Shown: positions 9,402 through 19,811, numbered from the stretch's first letter. The stretch: 64,000 bases of DNA from Salinicola rhizosphaerae (GCF_014652715.1 NZ_BMZI01000006.1:157082-221081); one strand, 5' to 3'. Notes: generated by a model not told the origin, from the letters alone. A program made the numbers and translations.

Positions 9402-10739
9402 ATGGATCTTTTCGCCGATAGCGCTTCTCAGGACAATGCGCCTCTTGCCTACCGCATGCGCCCGCGGGCGCTGGACGACTACATCGGGCAGCAGGCGCTG
9501 GTCGGCCCCGGCAAGCCACTCAGGCGCATGGCGGAGAGCGCCAGCGTGCGCTCGATGATCCTGTGGGGCCCGCCGGGAGTGGGCAAGACGACACTGGCCG
9601 AGATCCTGGCCAACGCCTCCGGCGCGCGCCTGGAGCAGCTCTCTGCGGTCATGGCCGGCGTGAAGGAGATCCGCGCAGCGGTGGAGCGCGCCCAGGAAGC
9701 CCGCTCCAGAGAGCGTCAGACGCTGCTGTTTCTCGACGAGATTCATCGCCTCAACAAGAGCCAGCAGGATGCGCTGCTGCCCCACGTCGAGTCCGGCCTG
9801 CTGACGCTGATCGGGGCAACGACGGAAAATCCGTCCTTCGAGGTCAACTCCGCGCTGCTCTCTCGTGCTCGCGTCTATGTCCTCAAGTCACTGGACGAAG
9901 CCGAGCTGACCACAGTGCTCGAACGGGCGCTGGCGGACGAGCGCCATGGTCTCGGTCAACGTCGTATACGCGCCGATGCCGAGGCGCTGTCGATTCTGGC
10001 CCGCGCCGCCAGCGGCGACGCCCGACGGGCGCTGGGCCTGCTCGAGACCGCCTGCGACTTCGCTCGTGCGGACGCCCAGGGCGAGCATCTCGACCGGGAC
10101 GCCGTCATCGAGGTGATCGGCCATCAGGCAGCCGCTTTCGACAAGCAGGGTGAGCACTACTATGACCTGCTTTCGGCGATTCACAAATCGGTGCGCTCAT
10201 CGCGCCCCGACGCTGCGCTTCTGTACATGGCGCAGTTCATCAGCGGCGGCGGCGACCCGCTCGACATCGTACGTCGACTGACGGCGATTGCCTCGGAGGA
10301 TGTCGGCAACGCCGACCCGCGCGCTCTGCCGATGGTCATCGCGGCCTGGGATGCCTACCTGCGCCTGGGCGACTACGAGGGTCAGCGGGCCATCGCACAT
10401 GCCGCCATCCACCTGGCGAGTGCACCGAAAAGCAACCGAGTGGATCAGGCCTGGCATCAGGCGAAGGCGTTCGTCGCCGAGCATCCGGACGTCGAAGTGC
10501 CAATCTATCTGCGCAACGCGCCGACCAAGCTGATGTCGTCGCTAGGGTACGGCGAAGGCTATCGCTACGCGCATGACGAGCCAGAGAGTTATCCCGCCGG
10601 CAGTGCGCATGACTGCTGGCCCGCAAGCCTGCCGAAAACGCGCTTTTACGCGCCCACCGACAACGGTCAGGAGAAGCGCTACGGCCAGATACTAGCATGG
10701 CGTGCCGAACTCGATCGCCAGGTCGACGAGTCAAGCTGA
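9402..10739 (+). CDS. rarA: Replication-associated recombination protein A (AAA+ ATPase)
   Basis: RarA (MgsA) is a clamp-loader-like AAA+ ATPase that acts at stalled replication forks. The 445-residue product starts MDLFADSAS and continues [21 protein letters not shown], as in the family. Walker A is GPPGVGKT at residues 56-63. Walker B is LFLDEIHR, and [21 protein letters not shown] is the sensor region (cited here as position markers near residues 138-158). The C-terminal tetramerisation region includes [10 protein letters not shown]. In many gammaproteobacteria rarA directly follows lolA on the same strand; here it is on the opposite strand and converges on lolA. Confidence 0.95.
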   Translation: MDLFADSASQDNAPLAYRMRPRALDDYIGQQALVGPGKPLRRMAESASVRSMILWGPPGVGKTTLAEILANASGARLEQLSAVMAGVKEIRAAVERAQEARSRERQTLLFLDEIHRLNKSQQDALLPHVESGLLTLIGATTENPSFEVNSALLSRARVYVLKSLDEAELTTVLERALADERHGLGQRRIRADAEALSILARAASGDARRALGLLETACDFARADAQGEHLDRDAVIEVIGHQAAAFDKQGEHYYDLLSAIHKSVRSSRPDAALLYMAQFISGGGDPLDIVRRLTAIASEDVGNADPRALPMVIAAWDAYLRLGDYEGQRAIAHAAIHLASAPKSNRVDQAWHQAKAFVAEHPDVEVPIYLRNAPTKLMSSLGYGEGYRYAHDEPESYPAGSAHDCWPASLPKTRFYAPTDNGQEKRYGQILAWRAELDRQVDESS

Positions 10740-10826
10740 GCCGGTATCGCGATCCCGCAAGACATCTGCTTCCCGACAACCGACGCCCGGCATGCACAAC
10801 GCGAGACAACGAACTGCCGCAACGCA

Positions 10827-10852
10827 ATCGACCCCGCCATGGCGGGGTCGAT
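10827..10852. terminator. Perfect 26-bp palindrome, likely bidirectional terminator between rarA and lolA
   Basis: ATCGACCCCGCC is followed directly by its exact reverse complement around a central AT, giving a 26-bp perfect palindrome. It lies 88 bp after rarA and 45 bp after lolA, both of which read into it. There is no T-run, so a protein-binding site is an alternative. Confidence 0.5.
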
Positions 10853-10896
10853 CGTTCAGGGATACAGCGCTCCCTGCGTGACGAGCCAGCAACCTG

Positions 10897-11556
10897 TCAG
10901 GGCGCTGCCGGCGCCTGCTCGCGGACGACGTCTGCCCCTTCGGGGATGTCGAACTGAAACTGGGCCGGATCGATACTGACGTTGGTCTCGGCATTGTCGA
11001 AGTCGATCGCGGTACGCTGGCCGGTGCTGTCGGTCATCTGCAGCGCGTCGAGTTTCTCGCTGTAGAAGGTCAGCTTGAGCTGCTCGAACAGCGTGTCGTT
11101 CGCCTGGGGCACCAGCGTGAAGGTTTCGGTGGCCCCCTGCTGCTGGCGCGTCACGTCGTAGTTGTCGGCCAGCTGGGAGGCACTGCCCGACAGCAGCAGC
11201 GCCGGCGTGTGCGTCACCCGATCATCCAGCGGCTGAATCGTCACCTGCTGTAGATCCGGGTCGTAAAGTGTCACATCGTCGCCGTCCGACACGACGAGCT
11301 GACGATAGGGATCGTTGACTTCCCAGCGGAAATGACCGGGTCGCGAAAGCCACATATGGCCACTGGTATCCTGCAGACTGGAACCGGAAGCATCCAGAAT
11401 CTGCTGTTTGAAATCCGCCGAGTAGGTCTTGAGCGGTTCCAGCAGATGCGTCAGACGATCGACAGAAGCCTGATCGGCCTGCGCGGTCATTGTCACCCAC
11501 GGTGCCAGCATCAAGGCACCGACGGTCGCCAGCCTCTTCATCATGCGCATGGGCAT
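10897..11556 (-). CDS. lolA: Outer-membrane lipoprotein carrier protein
   Basis: LolA shuttles lipoproteins across the periplasm from LolCDE to LolB. The 219-residue precursor has a signal peptide (RLATVGALMLAPWVTMTAQA) ending near residue 27. The mature family pattern follows: LLEPLKTYSADFKQQI, GHMWLSRPGHFRWEV, QLVVSDGDDVTLYDPDL. Three Met codons cluster at the start. The ATG at 11550 has AGGGA eight bases upstream, so it may be used rather than 11556. It follows ftsK on the same strand at about 200 bp, the conserved ftsK-lolA order. Confidence 0.93.
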   Translation of the reverse strand: MPMRMMKRLATVGALMLAPWVTMTAQADQASVDRLTHLLEPLKTYSADFKQQILDASGSSLQDTSGHMWLSRPGHFRWEVNDPYRQLVVSDGDDVTLYDPDLQQVTIQPLDDRVTHTPALLLSGSASQLADNYDVTRQQQGATETFTLVPQANDTLFEQLKLTFYSEKLDALQMTDSTGQRTAIDFDNAETNVSIDPAQFQFDIPEGADVVREQAPAAP

Positions 11557-11757
11557 TCCCTGTCTCGATTGCTCTTCATGTTGCTCTTCATGTCCGATTC
11601 GAACGTCTTGATGTCCGAGTGAACGATTCCTTGGACCGCGCGACGGCGCCGGAGTTTAGCGGGACCGTCGCACAACTTGGACGAGCGCTGCGTGGGGCGA
11701 CAGCGCTGCGCGCGGGGGTGGTGAACGCTGCCAGGAGACAAACGCGTCGCGCGGCGA

Positions 11758-14700
11758 TCAATTGCCCACCGGCGGCGGCGCCAGCACCTCGCGCGAGCCA
11801 TTGTTGCCCATCGAGGAGACGACCCCGGCCTGCTCCATCGCCTCGACGAGTCGAGCCGCGCGGTTGTAACCGATCTTGAAGCGACGCTGCACTGCCGAGA
11901 TCGACGCGCGTCGAGTCTCGGTCACGAACTGCACCGCCTCGTCGTAGAGGGCATCCTGCTCGGCATCATCGCCATCGCCACCGCCCTCGGCCTCGAGGCC
12001 GGCCAGCGCGTCGGCGGAGACGCCGCCGGAGAGAATCTCTTCGATGTACTCGGGTTCGCCACGTCGCTTCCAGTCTTCGACAATACGATGCACCTCGTCG
12101 TCATCGACGAAAGCACCATGAACGCGCTGCGGCATGCCGGCGCCCGCCGGCAGGTACAGCATGTCGCCGTGGCCGAGCAGGTTCTCGGCGCCACCCTGAT
12201 CGAGAATGGTGCGCGAGTCGATCTTGGAAGAGACCTGGAACGCCATGCGGGTCGGAATGTTGGCCTTGATCAGACCGGTCACCACGTCCACCGAGGGGCG
12301 CTGGGTTGCCAGAATGAGGTGAATCCCCGCGGCGCGCGCCTTCTGGGCCAGCCGAGCGATCAGCTCCTCGACCTTCTTGCCGACGATCATGAACATGTCG
12401 GCGAACTCATCGATCACCACCACGATGTAGGGCAGCTTGGCGAGCGTGGGCGGCTGCTGATGCATCTCCCACGGCTGCGGTTCCCACAGCGGATCCTGCA
12501 CCTGGGCACCGTGACGCTCGGCTTCGTCCAGCTTGGCGTTGAAGCCGGCGATATTGCGCACGCCCATGGCGGCCATCAGCTTATAGCGTCGCTCCATTTC
12601 GGCCACGCACCAGCGCAGCCCGTTGGCGGCTTCTTTCATGTCGGTCACGACCGGGGCGAGCAGATGCGGGATGCCGTCGTAGACCGAAAGCTCCAGCATC
12701 TTGGGATCGACCATGATCATGCGCACTTCGTCGGGCGTTGCCTTGAGCAGCATCGACACCAGCATGGTGTTGATGCCGACCGACTTGCCCGACCCGGTCG
12801 TGCCCGCCACCAGCAGATGGGGCATCTTGTTGAGATTGGCGACCACCGGCTTGCCGCCGATATCCTGACCGAGCGCCAGCGTCACCGGCGACTCCGCCTG
12901 CTGATAGACGTCCGAATCAAGTACCTGGCGAATACGGATCATCGCCCGATGCGGGTTGGGGATCTCGATCCCGACGGTCGGTTTGCCGGGAATCACTTCG
13001 ACCACACGCACGCTCTTGACCATCAGCGAGCGGGCAAGATCCTTGGCGAGGTTACTGATCTTGGAGACCTTCACGCCCGCTGCCGGCTTGATCTCGAAAC
13101 GCGTGATGACGGGGCCGGGCCAGGTCTCGACGACTTCAGCCTTGACGCCGTATTCACGCAGACGCATCTCGAGAAGCTCCGCCATGTCGGCAAGCTGCTC
13201 CGGCGTATAGTTGGGTTGCTCGGGGTCGGCCGGCGTCGTCAGACGGATCGAGGGCAGATCGCCGGTCGGTTCCGGTAGATCGTCCATCACCGGGCGTTGG
13301 CTCTGCAGGTGCTCGACTGTCCACAGCGCTGGCTGATCCTCGGCGGCTGCCTGGCGCGCCTGCTCCGCGGTCGCCACTGCCGGTGTTTCCGGTATCGAGG
13401 GCTGCTGTGCGGGCGGCATCGGCGATGAAGGTTGGAGAGGCGCAGACTGCGGCTGCGGCGGCTGAGGTGGCGAGGTCTGAGATGGCCGGGTCTGAGATAG
13501 CAAGCTCTGAGATTGCTCCGCCGAGGCGGGCGACTGATGGGACGCGTCATGTCGCTCGCCACCGGCCGGGGTCGAACCGCCGGCCAACGGCGAGGCCGCA
13601 CCCGCAACCCCCGACACAGCGGCGTCCAGGCTGTGTTCGCGCCGCACCGAGCCGTTCGACGAACCACTCTCTGACGGCAGTCGATTGCCAGGGTCGCGCT
13701 CGAGGCGTGTGTCGCTCGGCAGGGTGCCACCGTCAGCTTCGAACTGGTCCCAGCGCGGTGTGGCGCGAGCGTGCGCCGCTTCGCTCTCGGCATCCCGCCC
13801 GTCGATTGACACCTGCGCTTCACCGGGCGCGGCGGGCGCCTCGTCGATTCGAACGCGTTCTTCGGAAGACGCATCCTCACGGCTCGGCGTCCTCTGCCAT
13901 TGAGCAGACGAGTCATGACGCTCGGCGCGCAGGCCCCACTGCTGAGTCGGCACATCGTCATCGTCCGCCGACAGCGCAGGCCCCGCCGGCGTGGGTTCGC
14001 TCGTGCTCTCTGTGTCGCGGCTCGCGGCGGCAGCGTCGGGCGTCGAGCTCTCATCGTCGGCGCTGCTCGCCGGCGGGGCCTGGAAGGCGTCCGGGATACG
14101 ACGGCGAGTCACATCGGCGCGAAATGGCTGGCGCGCTTCAGCCGTCTCGGCAACCTGCGCGCCGGCATCTTCATTGACCGCCGCGCCGCCAGAATCAGGC
14201 AGCGTGTCGTCAGTGGTGGCCGGCGCGCGCTGAGCACCGCTCGAGCCGGCGTCGCCGGAAGCAGGGTTCGAGACAGTCGACGAGGTCTCGATCGCGCGTC
14301 CGAGCGTCGGTTCCCGCGCCTCTTCGCGCTGCTGGCGCGCGCTGTAGGCCGCTTCGGGCCGTTTGGCCGACGGCGTCTTCGCGGGAACGTCCCAGGGAAT
14401 ATCGGTGCGCCCGTCATGGCGCCACATCGAGGAGTCATTGACTTCACCGGCCGCCGCCGTTGCATCCCACGCCGGGTCCCGACGCAGGCTCGGCTCGGCG
14501 GTAGCGTCATCCCCCCAGGTATCAAGGTCGGGGGCCCGATACCAGGGCAGCCAGCGTGCCCACCACGCCGCCTTGTGGGGCGTCTCTGCGTCCGCTTCGG
14601 CGACCTCCGGCTCGGCCTCGACCGGTTCGGCAACATCGTCGTCACGCCGCGATGCGCGGAGTTCTGCACGTTCGGCCCGTTTCTCCGCTTTCGCCTGACG

Positions 14701-15390
14701 ACGAACCTCGCGGCTGTCGCGCCGCGCGCCCATCTGCTCACGCGACCAGCCGAACAGACGCCGCAAGCCGCTGCCCAGCTCGTCCATGACGGTCAGCCAG
14801 GACATGCCGGTGAACAGTGTGAAGCCGCACAAAAATGCCGCGATCGCGATCAGCGTGGTGCCGCGGATGCCGACCAGCATCGTCAGGGAGCCGGCGATCC
14901 CCTTGCCGAGAATCCCACCGGCCTGATTGGGGAGATCGCTGGCAGCGTTGTAGAAATGCAGGTCGCCCAGCGTCGTCGTGCTCATCAGCAGGAGCAGCAG
15001 ACCCGCGCTGTGCACGGCGAGGGCGACCGGGTCCCAGACGATCTGTACCTGGGCCTGGCGCATGATTCGCCACGCGCCGAACCCGAACATGCCTGGCCAC
15101 CAGAGCGCACTGGCGCCGAACAGAGAGTAGAGCACGTCGGATAGCCAGGCGCCGATTCGGCCCATCCAGTTGGCGATCGACTGATCCGGACCGCTGTGGG
15201 ACCAGCCAGGATCGACAGGCGAGTAGCTGAACAACGCCAGCAGCAGGAACACGCAGATCGCGAGCAGCACGATGGCGACGCCCTCGCGTGTCACCCCGTG
15301 CAGGCGCATGATCACGCGGCGTGCCTGCTCCCTGGCTTGCGCTTGCGTAGTTGAACGACGGCTCTTGCGGGCCGAACTCTTGGCGCTCAA
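11758..15390 (-). CDS. ftsK: DNA translocase FtsK
   Basis: FtsK anchors at the division septum and pumps chromosome termini apart, activating XerCD at dif. The N-terminus holds about four membrane segments (residues about 35-180). A long polar linker follows (about 200-740), rich in Ala, Glu, Ser, Arg and, near its end, Pro/Gln. The RecA-like motor has Walker A GTTGSGKS at residues 863-870 and Walker [11 protein letters not shown]. The last 65 residues are the winged-helix gamma domain that reads KOPS sequences. The TTG at 15390 is chosen as start because GAGGGGG lies seven bases upstream, giving 1210 residues. The frame stays open to 15432 but has no better signal there. Confidence 0.95.
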   Translation of the reverse strand: MSAKSSARKSRRSTTQAQAREQARRVIMRLHGVTREGVAIVLLAICVFLLLALFSYSPVDPGWSHSGPDQSIANWMGRIGAWLSDVLYSLFGASALWWPGMFGFGAWRIMRQAQVQIVWDPVALAVHSAGLLLLLMSTTTLGDLHFYNAASDLPNQAGGILGKGIAGSLTMLVGIRGTTLIAIAAFLCGFTLFTGMSWLTVMDELGSGLRRLFGWSREQMGARRDSREVRRQAKAEKRAERAELRASRRDDDVAEPVEAEPEVAEADAETPHKAAWWARWLPWYRAPDLDTWGDDATAEPSLRRDPAWDATAAAGEVNDSSMWRHDGRTDIPWDVPAKTPSAKRPEAAYSARQQREEAREPTLGRAIETSSTVSNPASGDAGSSGAQRAPATTDDTLPDSGGAAVNEDAGAQVAETAEARQPFRADVTRRRIPDAFQAPPASSADDESSTPDAAAASRDTESTSEPTPAGPALSADDDDVPTQQWGLRAERHDSSAQWQRTPSREDASSEERVRIDEAPAAPGEAQVSIDGRDAESEAAHARATPRWDQFEADGGTLPSDTRLERDPGNRLPSESGSSNGSVRREHSLDAAVSGVAGAASPLAGGSTPAGGERHDASHQSPASAEQSQSLLSQTRPSQTSPPQPPQPQSAPLQPSSPMPPAQQPSIPETPAVATAEQARQAAAEDQPALWTVEHLQSQRPVMDDLPEPTGDLPSIRLTTPADPEQPNYTPEQLADMAELLEMRLREYGVKAEVVETWPGPVITRFEIKPAAGVKVSKISNLAKDLARSLMVKSVRVVEVIPGKPTVGIEIPNPHRAMIRIRQVLDSDVYQQAESPVTLALGQDIGGKPVVANLNKMPHLLVAGTTGSGKSVGINTMLVSMLLKATPDEVRMIMVDPKMLELSVYDGIPHLLAPVVTDMKEAANGLRWCVAEMERRYKLMAAMGVRNIAGFNAKLDEAERHGAQVQDPLWEPQPWEMHQQPPTLAKLPYIVVVIDEFADMFMIVGKKVEELIARLAQKARAAGIHLILATQRPSVDVVTGLIKANIPTRMAFQVSSKIDSRTILDQGGAENLLGHGDMLYLPAGAGMPQRVHGAFVDDDEVHRIVEDWKRRGEPEYIEEILSGGVSADALAGLEAEGGGDGDDAEQDALYDEAVQFVTETRRASISAVQRRFKIGYNRAARLVEAMEQAGVVSSMGNNGSREVLAPPPVGN

Positions 15391-15606
15391 ACGGTAACCC
15401 CCTCGCAACCGCCCGACGTCAGGGCGGCGCAATCAACGGCCACGCTCGATTGCGGCTTTCCATGCCGCAGACGCGCGTGGCGATCAACGGTCGAACCCGC
15501 ACGGCGGAGTCGACTTCCTCGACCCGCCATCATACCGGGGGCCGCGCCGACATCACAGGGGGCTCGAACGCTGTTTCCGCCGTGTCGCCACGTGATGTCA
15601 CCGCAT

Positions 15607-17631
15607 TCAGGCCGGTTCCGGCTGCGCTGTCTTGCGCTCCCCGGCCGGGAGCCGCTCGGGCGATGACCGACGAGCGTCACGGTGATCCGCGCCCTCGCGC
15701 AGGCGAAACAGCGACACCGTCTCGGCCAGTCGCCGGCTCTGCTCTCCCAGCTGACGCGTCGCAGCATGAGACTGGCGCACCAGGGCCGCATTGCCCTGCG
15801 TACTCTCGTCGATCTGGCTGATCGCGGCGTTGATCTGCTCGATGCCGTGAGTCTGCTCCTCCGAGGCGAGACGGATTTCGGACACCAGCGTCGTGATACG
15901 ACCGATCTGGCCGACGATCTCGGTAACCCGTTCGCCGGCTTCCGCCGCCCGGAGATTGCCGTTCTCGACCTCGACAGCCGTCCGATCGATCAGCGCCTTG
16001 ATCTCCCGGGCGGAATTCGCGCTGCGCTCGGCGAGCCCGCGAACCTCCTGAGCGACTACCGCAAAGCCCCGCCCCTGCTCCCCCGCTCGCGCGGCCTCGA
16101 CGGAGGCGTTGAGTGCCAGCAGATTGGTCTGGAAGGCGATGCCATCGATGATCCCGACCACGTCGCCGATCTGACGGGCCATCTCGTCGATACGCTGCAT
16201 CGCCGCGACGGCAGCTTCGACAGTGTCACGCGCATCGCTGGCAGCCGCCGACGTGTGCCGGGCCTGATCGTCGCTCTCCTGCGCGCGTTGCGTATTCTGG
16301 CGGACCGTCGCGCTGATCTCCTCGGTGCTGGCCGCGGTCTGCTCGAGGCCTGCCGCCTGCGAATCGGTGCGCGCGGAAAGATCGGCATTGCCTGCCGCCA
16401 GTTCTCGGGTGTGTGCCTCTGTCAGGTCGACGGCGTCGCGAACCTGCCCGACGATCTTCTCCAGCCCGTCACCGATGCCATTCATGGCGATAACCAGTTG
16501 GCCGATCTCGTCTTCGCGGCGCGTTTCGATACGCTGGGAGAGATCGCCCTCCGAAAGGGCACGAGCCAACTCGACGGTTCTGGTCAACGGTTGGGTCACC
16601 AACCGCCGTGCCAGCCAGTACAGGATCAGGCTGAGCAACACGGCCAGGACAACGGCAATCAGCAGCGTCTGATTGCGGGCACTGACCATCTCGGCTCTGA
16701 CTTCGTCAAGAGAGATGGATTCGACCACTACCCACTGCCAATTGGGGTAACGGGTAAACGATATGTCTCTCTGGGCGCCGGAGGCATCCATGTAATTCAC
16801 GCGCCCCGAAGGCTTTTCAAGAATTGGCGCGAAGGTCGACGCCTCATCGAGGGCCATCAATTCACGCCCTTCGTAAGGACCACCCGCCAACACTTTTCCT
16901 TCATCGCCCGGCCGAGCCGACACGAGCATGGTATATCCCTGCTCGCCAATCCCCATTTGACGGATGCGGTCCTGGACTTGCGCCATCTCCTCGGTGATAT
17001 CGACACCCACGAAAAGCGCGCCGACCACCTGACCGTCGGCGTCGGTCACCGGCTGGTACTTGGTGATATAGGGAGTGCCAAACAGCTTGGCCAGCCCTGT
17101 GTAGGGCTTACCCTGCAACAATTGGGCGTAGCTTGCGGACTTGCGATCCAGAAGCGTACCCATCGCCCGCTTGCCATCGCCATCCTTCAGCGATGTCGAG
17201 ACTCTGACGAAGTCGTCACCATCACGCGCGAAGACGGTAGCCGGCATTCCCGTCTGCTTGGTATAGCGATCCAGCTTCCAGGTGTTGTCGTTGACGACTT
17301 CAATCCCGTTTTTCAATACCGGTGTCGAGCGCCCCGACACGTCGACTCGCTGGTCCGGATCCAAGGTGAATTTGCCCGAATACTGATCGGCAAAAATATC
17401 GAGAAACCGCGTCACCTGTTGCTGCAGGCTGTAATCGAACAGCGAGACCATATCCGTGATGGACTTCTGCTGTGTCTCCACCTCGTGGCGAGTGGACTGC
17501 ACCAGCTGCGCCGAACTGACGCGAGTCAGGGTGACTGCCATGCCGACCAGGACGACGACGAGCAGCAATGCCGCAATTAGCGCCAATCGGGTACCGACGC
17601 TGGCACGCCGGTAATAGCGTTTGATGACCAT
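15607..17631 (-). CDS. Methyl-accepting chemotaxis protein with Cache sensor
   Basis: A 674-residue inner-membrane chemoreceptor. TM1 lies at about residues 14-36 and a periplasmic sensor of about 280 residues follows. Its segment GTPYITKYQPVTDADGQVVG is typical of Cache3-Cache2 fusions. TM2 is near 322-345, followed by HAMP and a signalling domain whose hairpin tip reads AFQTNLLALNASVEAARAGE (about residue 500). The C-terminus ends in QPEPA, not a CheR-binding pentapeptide. It would signal through CheA/CheW to the flagellar motor; its ligand cannot be read from sequence. A FliA-type promoter precedes it, tying it to flagellar gene expression. It interrupts the otherwise conserved spacing between ftsK and aat. 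Confidence 0.93.
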   Translation of the reverse strand: MVIKRYYRRASVGTRLALIAALLLVVVLVGMAVTLTRVSSAQLVQSTRHEVETQQKSITDMVSLFDYSLQQQVTRFLDIFADQYSGKFTLDPDQRVDVSGRSTPVLKNGIEVVNDNTWKLDRYTKQTGMPATVFARDGDDFVRVSTSLKDGDGKRAMGTLLDRKSASYAQLLQGKPYTGLAKLFGTPYITKYQPVTDADGQVVGALFVGVDITEEMAQVQDRIRQMGIGEQGYTMLVSARPGDEGKVLAGGPYEGRELMALDEASTFAPILEKPSGRVNYMDASGAQRDISFTRYPNWQWVVVESISLDEVRAEMVSARNQTLLIAVVLAVLLSLILYWLARRLVTQPLTRTVELARALSEGDLSQRIETRREDEIGQLVIAMNGIGDGLEKIVGQVRDAVDLTEAHTRELAAGNADLSARTDSQAAGLEQTAASTEEISATVRQNTQRAQESDDQARHTSAAASDARDTVEAAVAAMQRIDEMARQIGDVVGIIDGIAFQTNLLALNASVEAARAGEQGRGFAVVAQEVRGLAERSANSAREIKALIDRTAVEVENGNLRAAEAGERVTEIVGQIGRITTLVSEIRLASEEQTHGIEQINAAISQIDESTQGNAALVRQSHAATRQLGEQSRRLAETVSLFRLREGADHRDARRSSPERLPAGERKTAQPEPA

Positions 17632-17667
17632 GGCGAAACGATCTCGTGAATAAGGGGTCGACTCCTT

Positions 17668-17694
17668 TTATCGGCCGAATTCACGCCACCTTGA
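17668..17694 (-). promoter_or_regulatory. FliA (sigma-28) promoter of the chemoreceptor gene
   Basis: On the minus strand, TCAA (17694-17691) is followed after exactly 15 bp by GCCGATAA (17675-17668). This is a full match to the flagellar sigma-28 -10 element and to the TCAAG-type -35 seen in pseudomonads. The expected start of transcription is about 30 bp before the chemoreceptor ATG. Confidence 0.8.
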
Positions 17695-17716
17695 TCGTTT
17701 ACTGGTCGATATTGCC

Positions 17717-17745
17717 TTGTGGGCGCTGCCCCCGGCGATTGATAT
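17717..17745 (+). promoter_or_regulatory. Candidate sigma-70 promoter for aat-bpt
   Basis: TTGTGG (17717-17722), a 17-bp spacer and TGATAT (17740-17745) lie about 50 bp before the aat ATG. Confidence 0.4.
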
Positions 17746-17792
17746 GCTGCCCACTTCTGGCCCGACCGCCTACGTCACCACCGGATATCGTT

Positions 17793-18485
17793 ATGCTCCC
17801 CTGGCTACCGCCTCACCAGGTCATGTTCCCCACCGTCGATCACGCGCTCGATGAGCCGGAAGGTCTGCTCGCCGCCGGCGGCGCGTTGACGCCGACCTGG
17901 CTGGTGGAGGCCTACCGCCGTGGCATTTTCCCCTGGTATTCCGAGGAGCAGCCGATTCTTTGGTGGTCGCCCGATCCTCGGATGGTGCTCTTCCCCGCCG
18001 AGGTCCGAGTTCGGCGCAGCCTCGCCAAGCGAATGCGCCACGCCGGATTCGAGGTCACGCTCGACCGCGATTTCGATGCCGTCATCGCGGCCTGCGCCGA
18101 GACCCGAGCGGGCGCGGAAGGCACCTGGATCAGCGACGAGATGAACGCGGCCTATCGGCATCTACATCGACTCGGGTATGCCCACAGCGTGGAAACCTGG
18201 CGCGAGGGCAAGCTCGTCGGTGGCCTCTACGGTATTTCATTGGGCCGAATCTTCTTTGGCGAATCGATGTTCAGCCATCAGCCAGATACGTCCAAGATCG
18301 CGCTGGTTCACCTGGCCAGAACACTGGAAACCCACCGGTTCGCACTGATCGACTGCCAGATGCACACCGACCACCTGGCAAGCATGGGCGCGAGAGACAT
18401 CGCCCGCGAGACGTTCATCGGCTATCTTGAGCAGAACGTCAATGCACCTACGCCGACCGATCTCTGGTCAACGGAGCCCACGTGA
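17793..18485 (+). CDS. aat: Leucyl/phenylalanyl-tRNA-protein transferase
   Basis: Aat adds Leu or Phe to proteins with N-terminal Lys or Arg, creating N-degrons recognised by ClpS. The 230-residue product contains FPTVDHALDEPEGLLAAGG, AYRRGIFPWY, LWWSPDPRMVLFP, SVETWREGKLVGGLYG and GRIFFGESMFS, all family signatures. The frame is open 49 codons further upstream, but similarity begins at MLPWLPP, so the ATG at 17793 is used. Its TGA overlaps the GTG start of bpt (GTGA), indicating translational coupling. Confidence 0.95.
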   Translation: MLPWLPPHQVMFPTVDHALDEPEGLLAAGGALTPTWLVEAYRRGIFPWYSEEQPILWWSPDPRMVLFPAEVRVRRSLAKRMRHAGFEVTLDRDFDAVIAACAETRAGAEGTWISDEMNAAYRHLHRLGYAHSVETWREGKLVGGLYGISLGRIFFGESMFSHQPDTSKIALVHLARTLETHRFALIDCQMHTDHLASMGARDIARETFIGYLEQNVNAPTPTDLWSTEPT

Positions 18486-19240
18486 GCAGCGACAATGCGA
18501 GCAGCCCGCAGCGTCAGGCACGCGATCTTCGTTTCTTCCTGACGGTGCCCCACCCCTGTAGCTATCTGCAGGGTCGAGAAGCCACGACTTTGTTTCTCGA
18601 CCCCGAGGAAACCGTTGCCGACGAAGTCTACGATGCGCTGACCCTGCTGGGGTTTCGACGCAGCGGGAGCAATCTGTATCGCCCTCATTGCGAGGCCTGC
18701 AACGCCTGCGTATCGGTGAGAATTCCGATCGGGGATTTCACGCCGTCGCGCACGCAACGCAAGCTGATGAATCGCAACAGCGACCTGACGACCCGCCTGG
18801 TGCCGACCGAGTTCAATGAGCAGCACTATGCGCTCTACGCTCGCTACATCCGCGCCCGTCATGCCGATGGCGACATGTACCCGCCCAGCCGGGATCAATA
18901 CCGCATGTTCCTCACCCAGGCGCACCCGTTTTCCAAATTGCTCGAGTTTCGCCTCGGCGGCCACCTGATGGCGGTCGCGGCGACCGACCTGCTCGGACAC
19001 GGCCTGTCAGCGATCTACACCTTCTTCGACCCGGACCCGATCTTCGAACGCCGCTCGCTGGGCGCTTTCGCGATTCTGAGTCAGATCGAGCTGGCGCGGA
19101 AACGACAGTTGCCGCACCTCTACCTGGGCTACTGGATTCGCGACTGCCAGAAAATGCGCTACAAGCAGGACTATCAGCCACTCGAATATCTCAATGGCGG
19201 GCGCTGGCAACGGCTCGTGCCGGCCAGTGCGCTGACCTAG
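18482..19240 (+). CDS. bpt: Aspartate/glutamate leucyltransferase
   Basis: Bpt transfers Leu to N-terminal Asp or Glu, feeding the same ClpS/ClpAP degradation route as Aat. The 252-residue protein has the N-terminal Cys motif HCEACNACVSVRIP, SRTQRKLMNRN, ARHADGDMYPPS, SAIYTFFDP and YLGYWIRDCQKMRYK. The start is GTG at 18482, overlapping the aat stop by four bases. The coupling of aat and bpt, with clpS-clpA lying convergently beyond infA, groups the whole N-degron pathway within 5 kb. Confidence 0.95.
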   Translation: MSSDNASSPQRQARDLRFFLTVPHPCSYLQGREATTLFLDPEETVADEVYDALTLLGFRRSGSNLYRPHCEACNACVSVRIPIGDFTPSRTQRKLMNRNSDLTTRLVPTEFNEQHYALYARYIRARHADGDMYPPSRDQYRMFLTQAHPFSKLLEFRLGGHLMAVAATDLLGHGLSAIYTFFDPDPIFERRSLGAFAILSQIELARKRQLPHLYLGYWIRDCQKMRYKQDYQPLEYLNGGRWQRLVPASALT

Positions 19241-19324
19241 GCCCTGCCTACATCACAGGTCCTGGCGGGGTCGGCCAGAGCTCTGCGTGACGCGACCCCA
19301 GCCTGCGGCCCTTTGCTCTCTGTC

Positions 19325-19425
19325 GGGCTTGCGCGAAATATCGCCCCCGGCGATATGTTGTTCGGCGCGTCCCTGCGCCTCCCCCTTCGGGGCTTGCGCG
19401 AAATATCGCTCCCGGCGATATTTTG
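19325..19425. repeat. Two direct copies of a 36-bp hairpin element between bpt and infA
   Basis: Copies at 19325-19360 and 19390-19425 differ at only two positions (C/T in the stem, G/T near the end). Each starts GGGCTTGCGCGAA and contains the inverted repeat ATATCGCC-CCC-GGCGATAT. They dominate the 352-bp gap 19241-19592, in which no gene is visible. They look like a small REP-type family or a tandem processing/termination signal. Confidence 0.75.
19403..19424 (+). terminator. Likely terminator formed by the second hairpin copy
   Basis: An 8-bp stem (ATATCGCT / GGCGATAT, one G-U pair) with loop CCC runs straight into TTT at the end of the second repeat copy. This is the arrangement of an intrinsic terminator for aat-bpt. 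Confidence 0.45.
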
Positions 19426-19592
19426 CCTCGAGCGTCAAGATGGCCCATAATACGGCGCACTCTGAGGCCCGAGCCGGGCTCTTGTGCTGTAGACCGTGGA
19501 TGGCACCGACGCCGTTCGCGGTGAGCTACGTTGTTCACACCGGCTGAGCGGGCCCCACCGCTACGTCCAAACGTTCAAGAGGGACCGCCTAT

Positions 19593-19811
19593 ATGGCACG
19601 AGAAGATCATATCGAAATGGAAGGCGTCGTCGTCGACACGCTGCCCAACACCATGTTCCGCGTCGAGCTGGAAAACGGCCACGTCGTGACCGCGCATATC
19701 TCGGGCAAGATGCGCAAGAACTACATCCGCATCCTGACAGGCGACAAGGTCAAGGTAGAGCTCACTCCCTACGACCTCTCGAAGGGCCGTATCGTCTATC
19801 GCTCCCGCTGA
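19593..19811 (+). CDS. infA: Translation initiation factor IF-1
   Basis: A 72-residue OB-fold protein ([20 protein letters not shown] ... GRIVYRSR) of the exact length and sequence pattern of bacterial IF-1. It binds the ribosomal A site with IF-2 and IF-3 during initiation. AGAGGGA precedes the ATG. The position beside clpA and aat/bpt is conserved in gammaproteobacteria. Confidence 0.98.
   Translation: MAREDHIEMEGVVVDTLPNTMFRVELENGHVVTAHISGKMRKNYIRILTGDKVKVELTPYDLSKGRIVYRSR

Noticed and set aside
12088-13278. 396-codon plus-strand open frame opposite ftsK
   Set aside because: Antisense shadow of the FtsK motor domain with no ribosome binding site or family motif.
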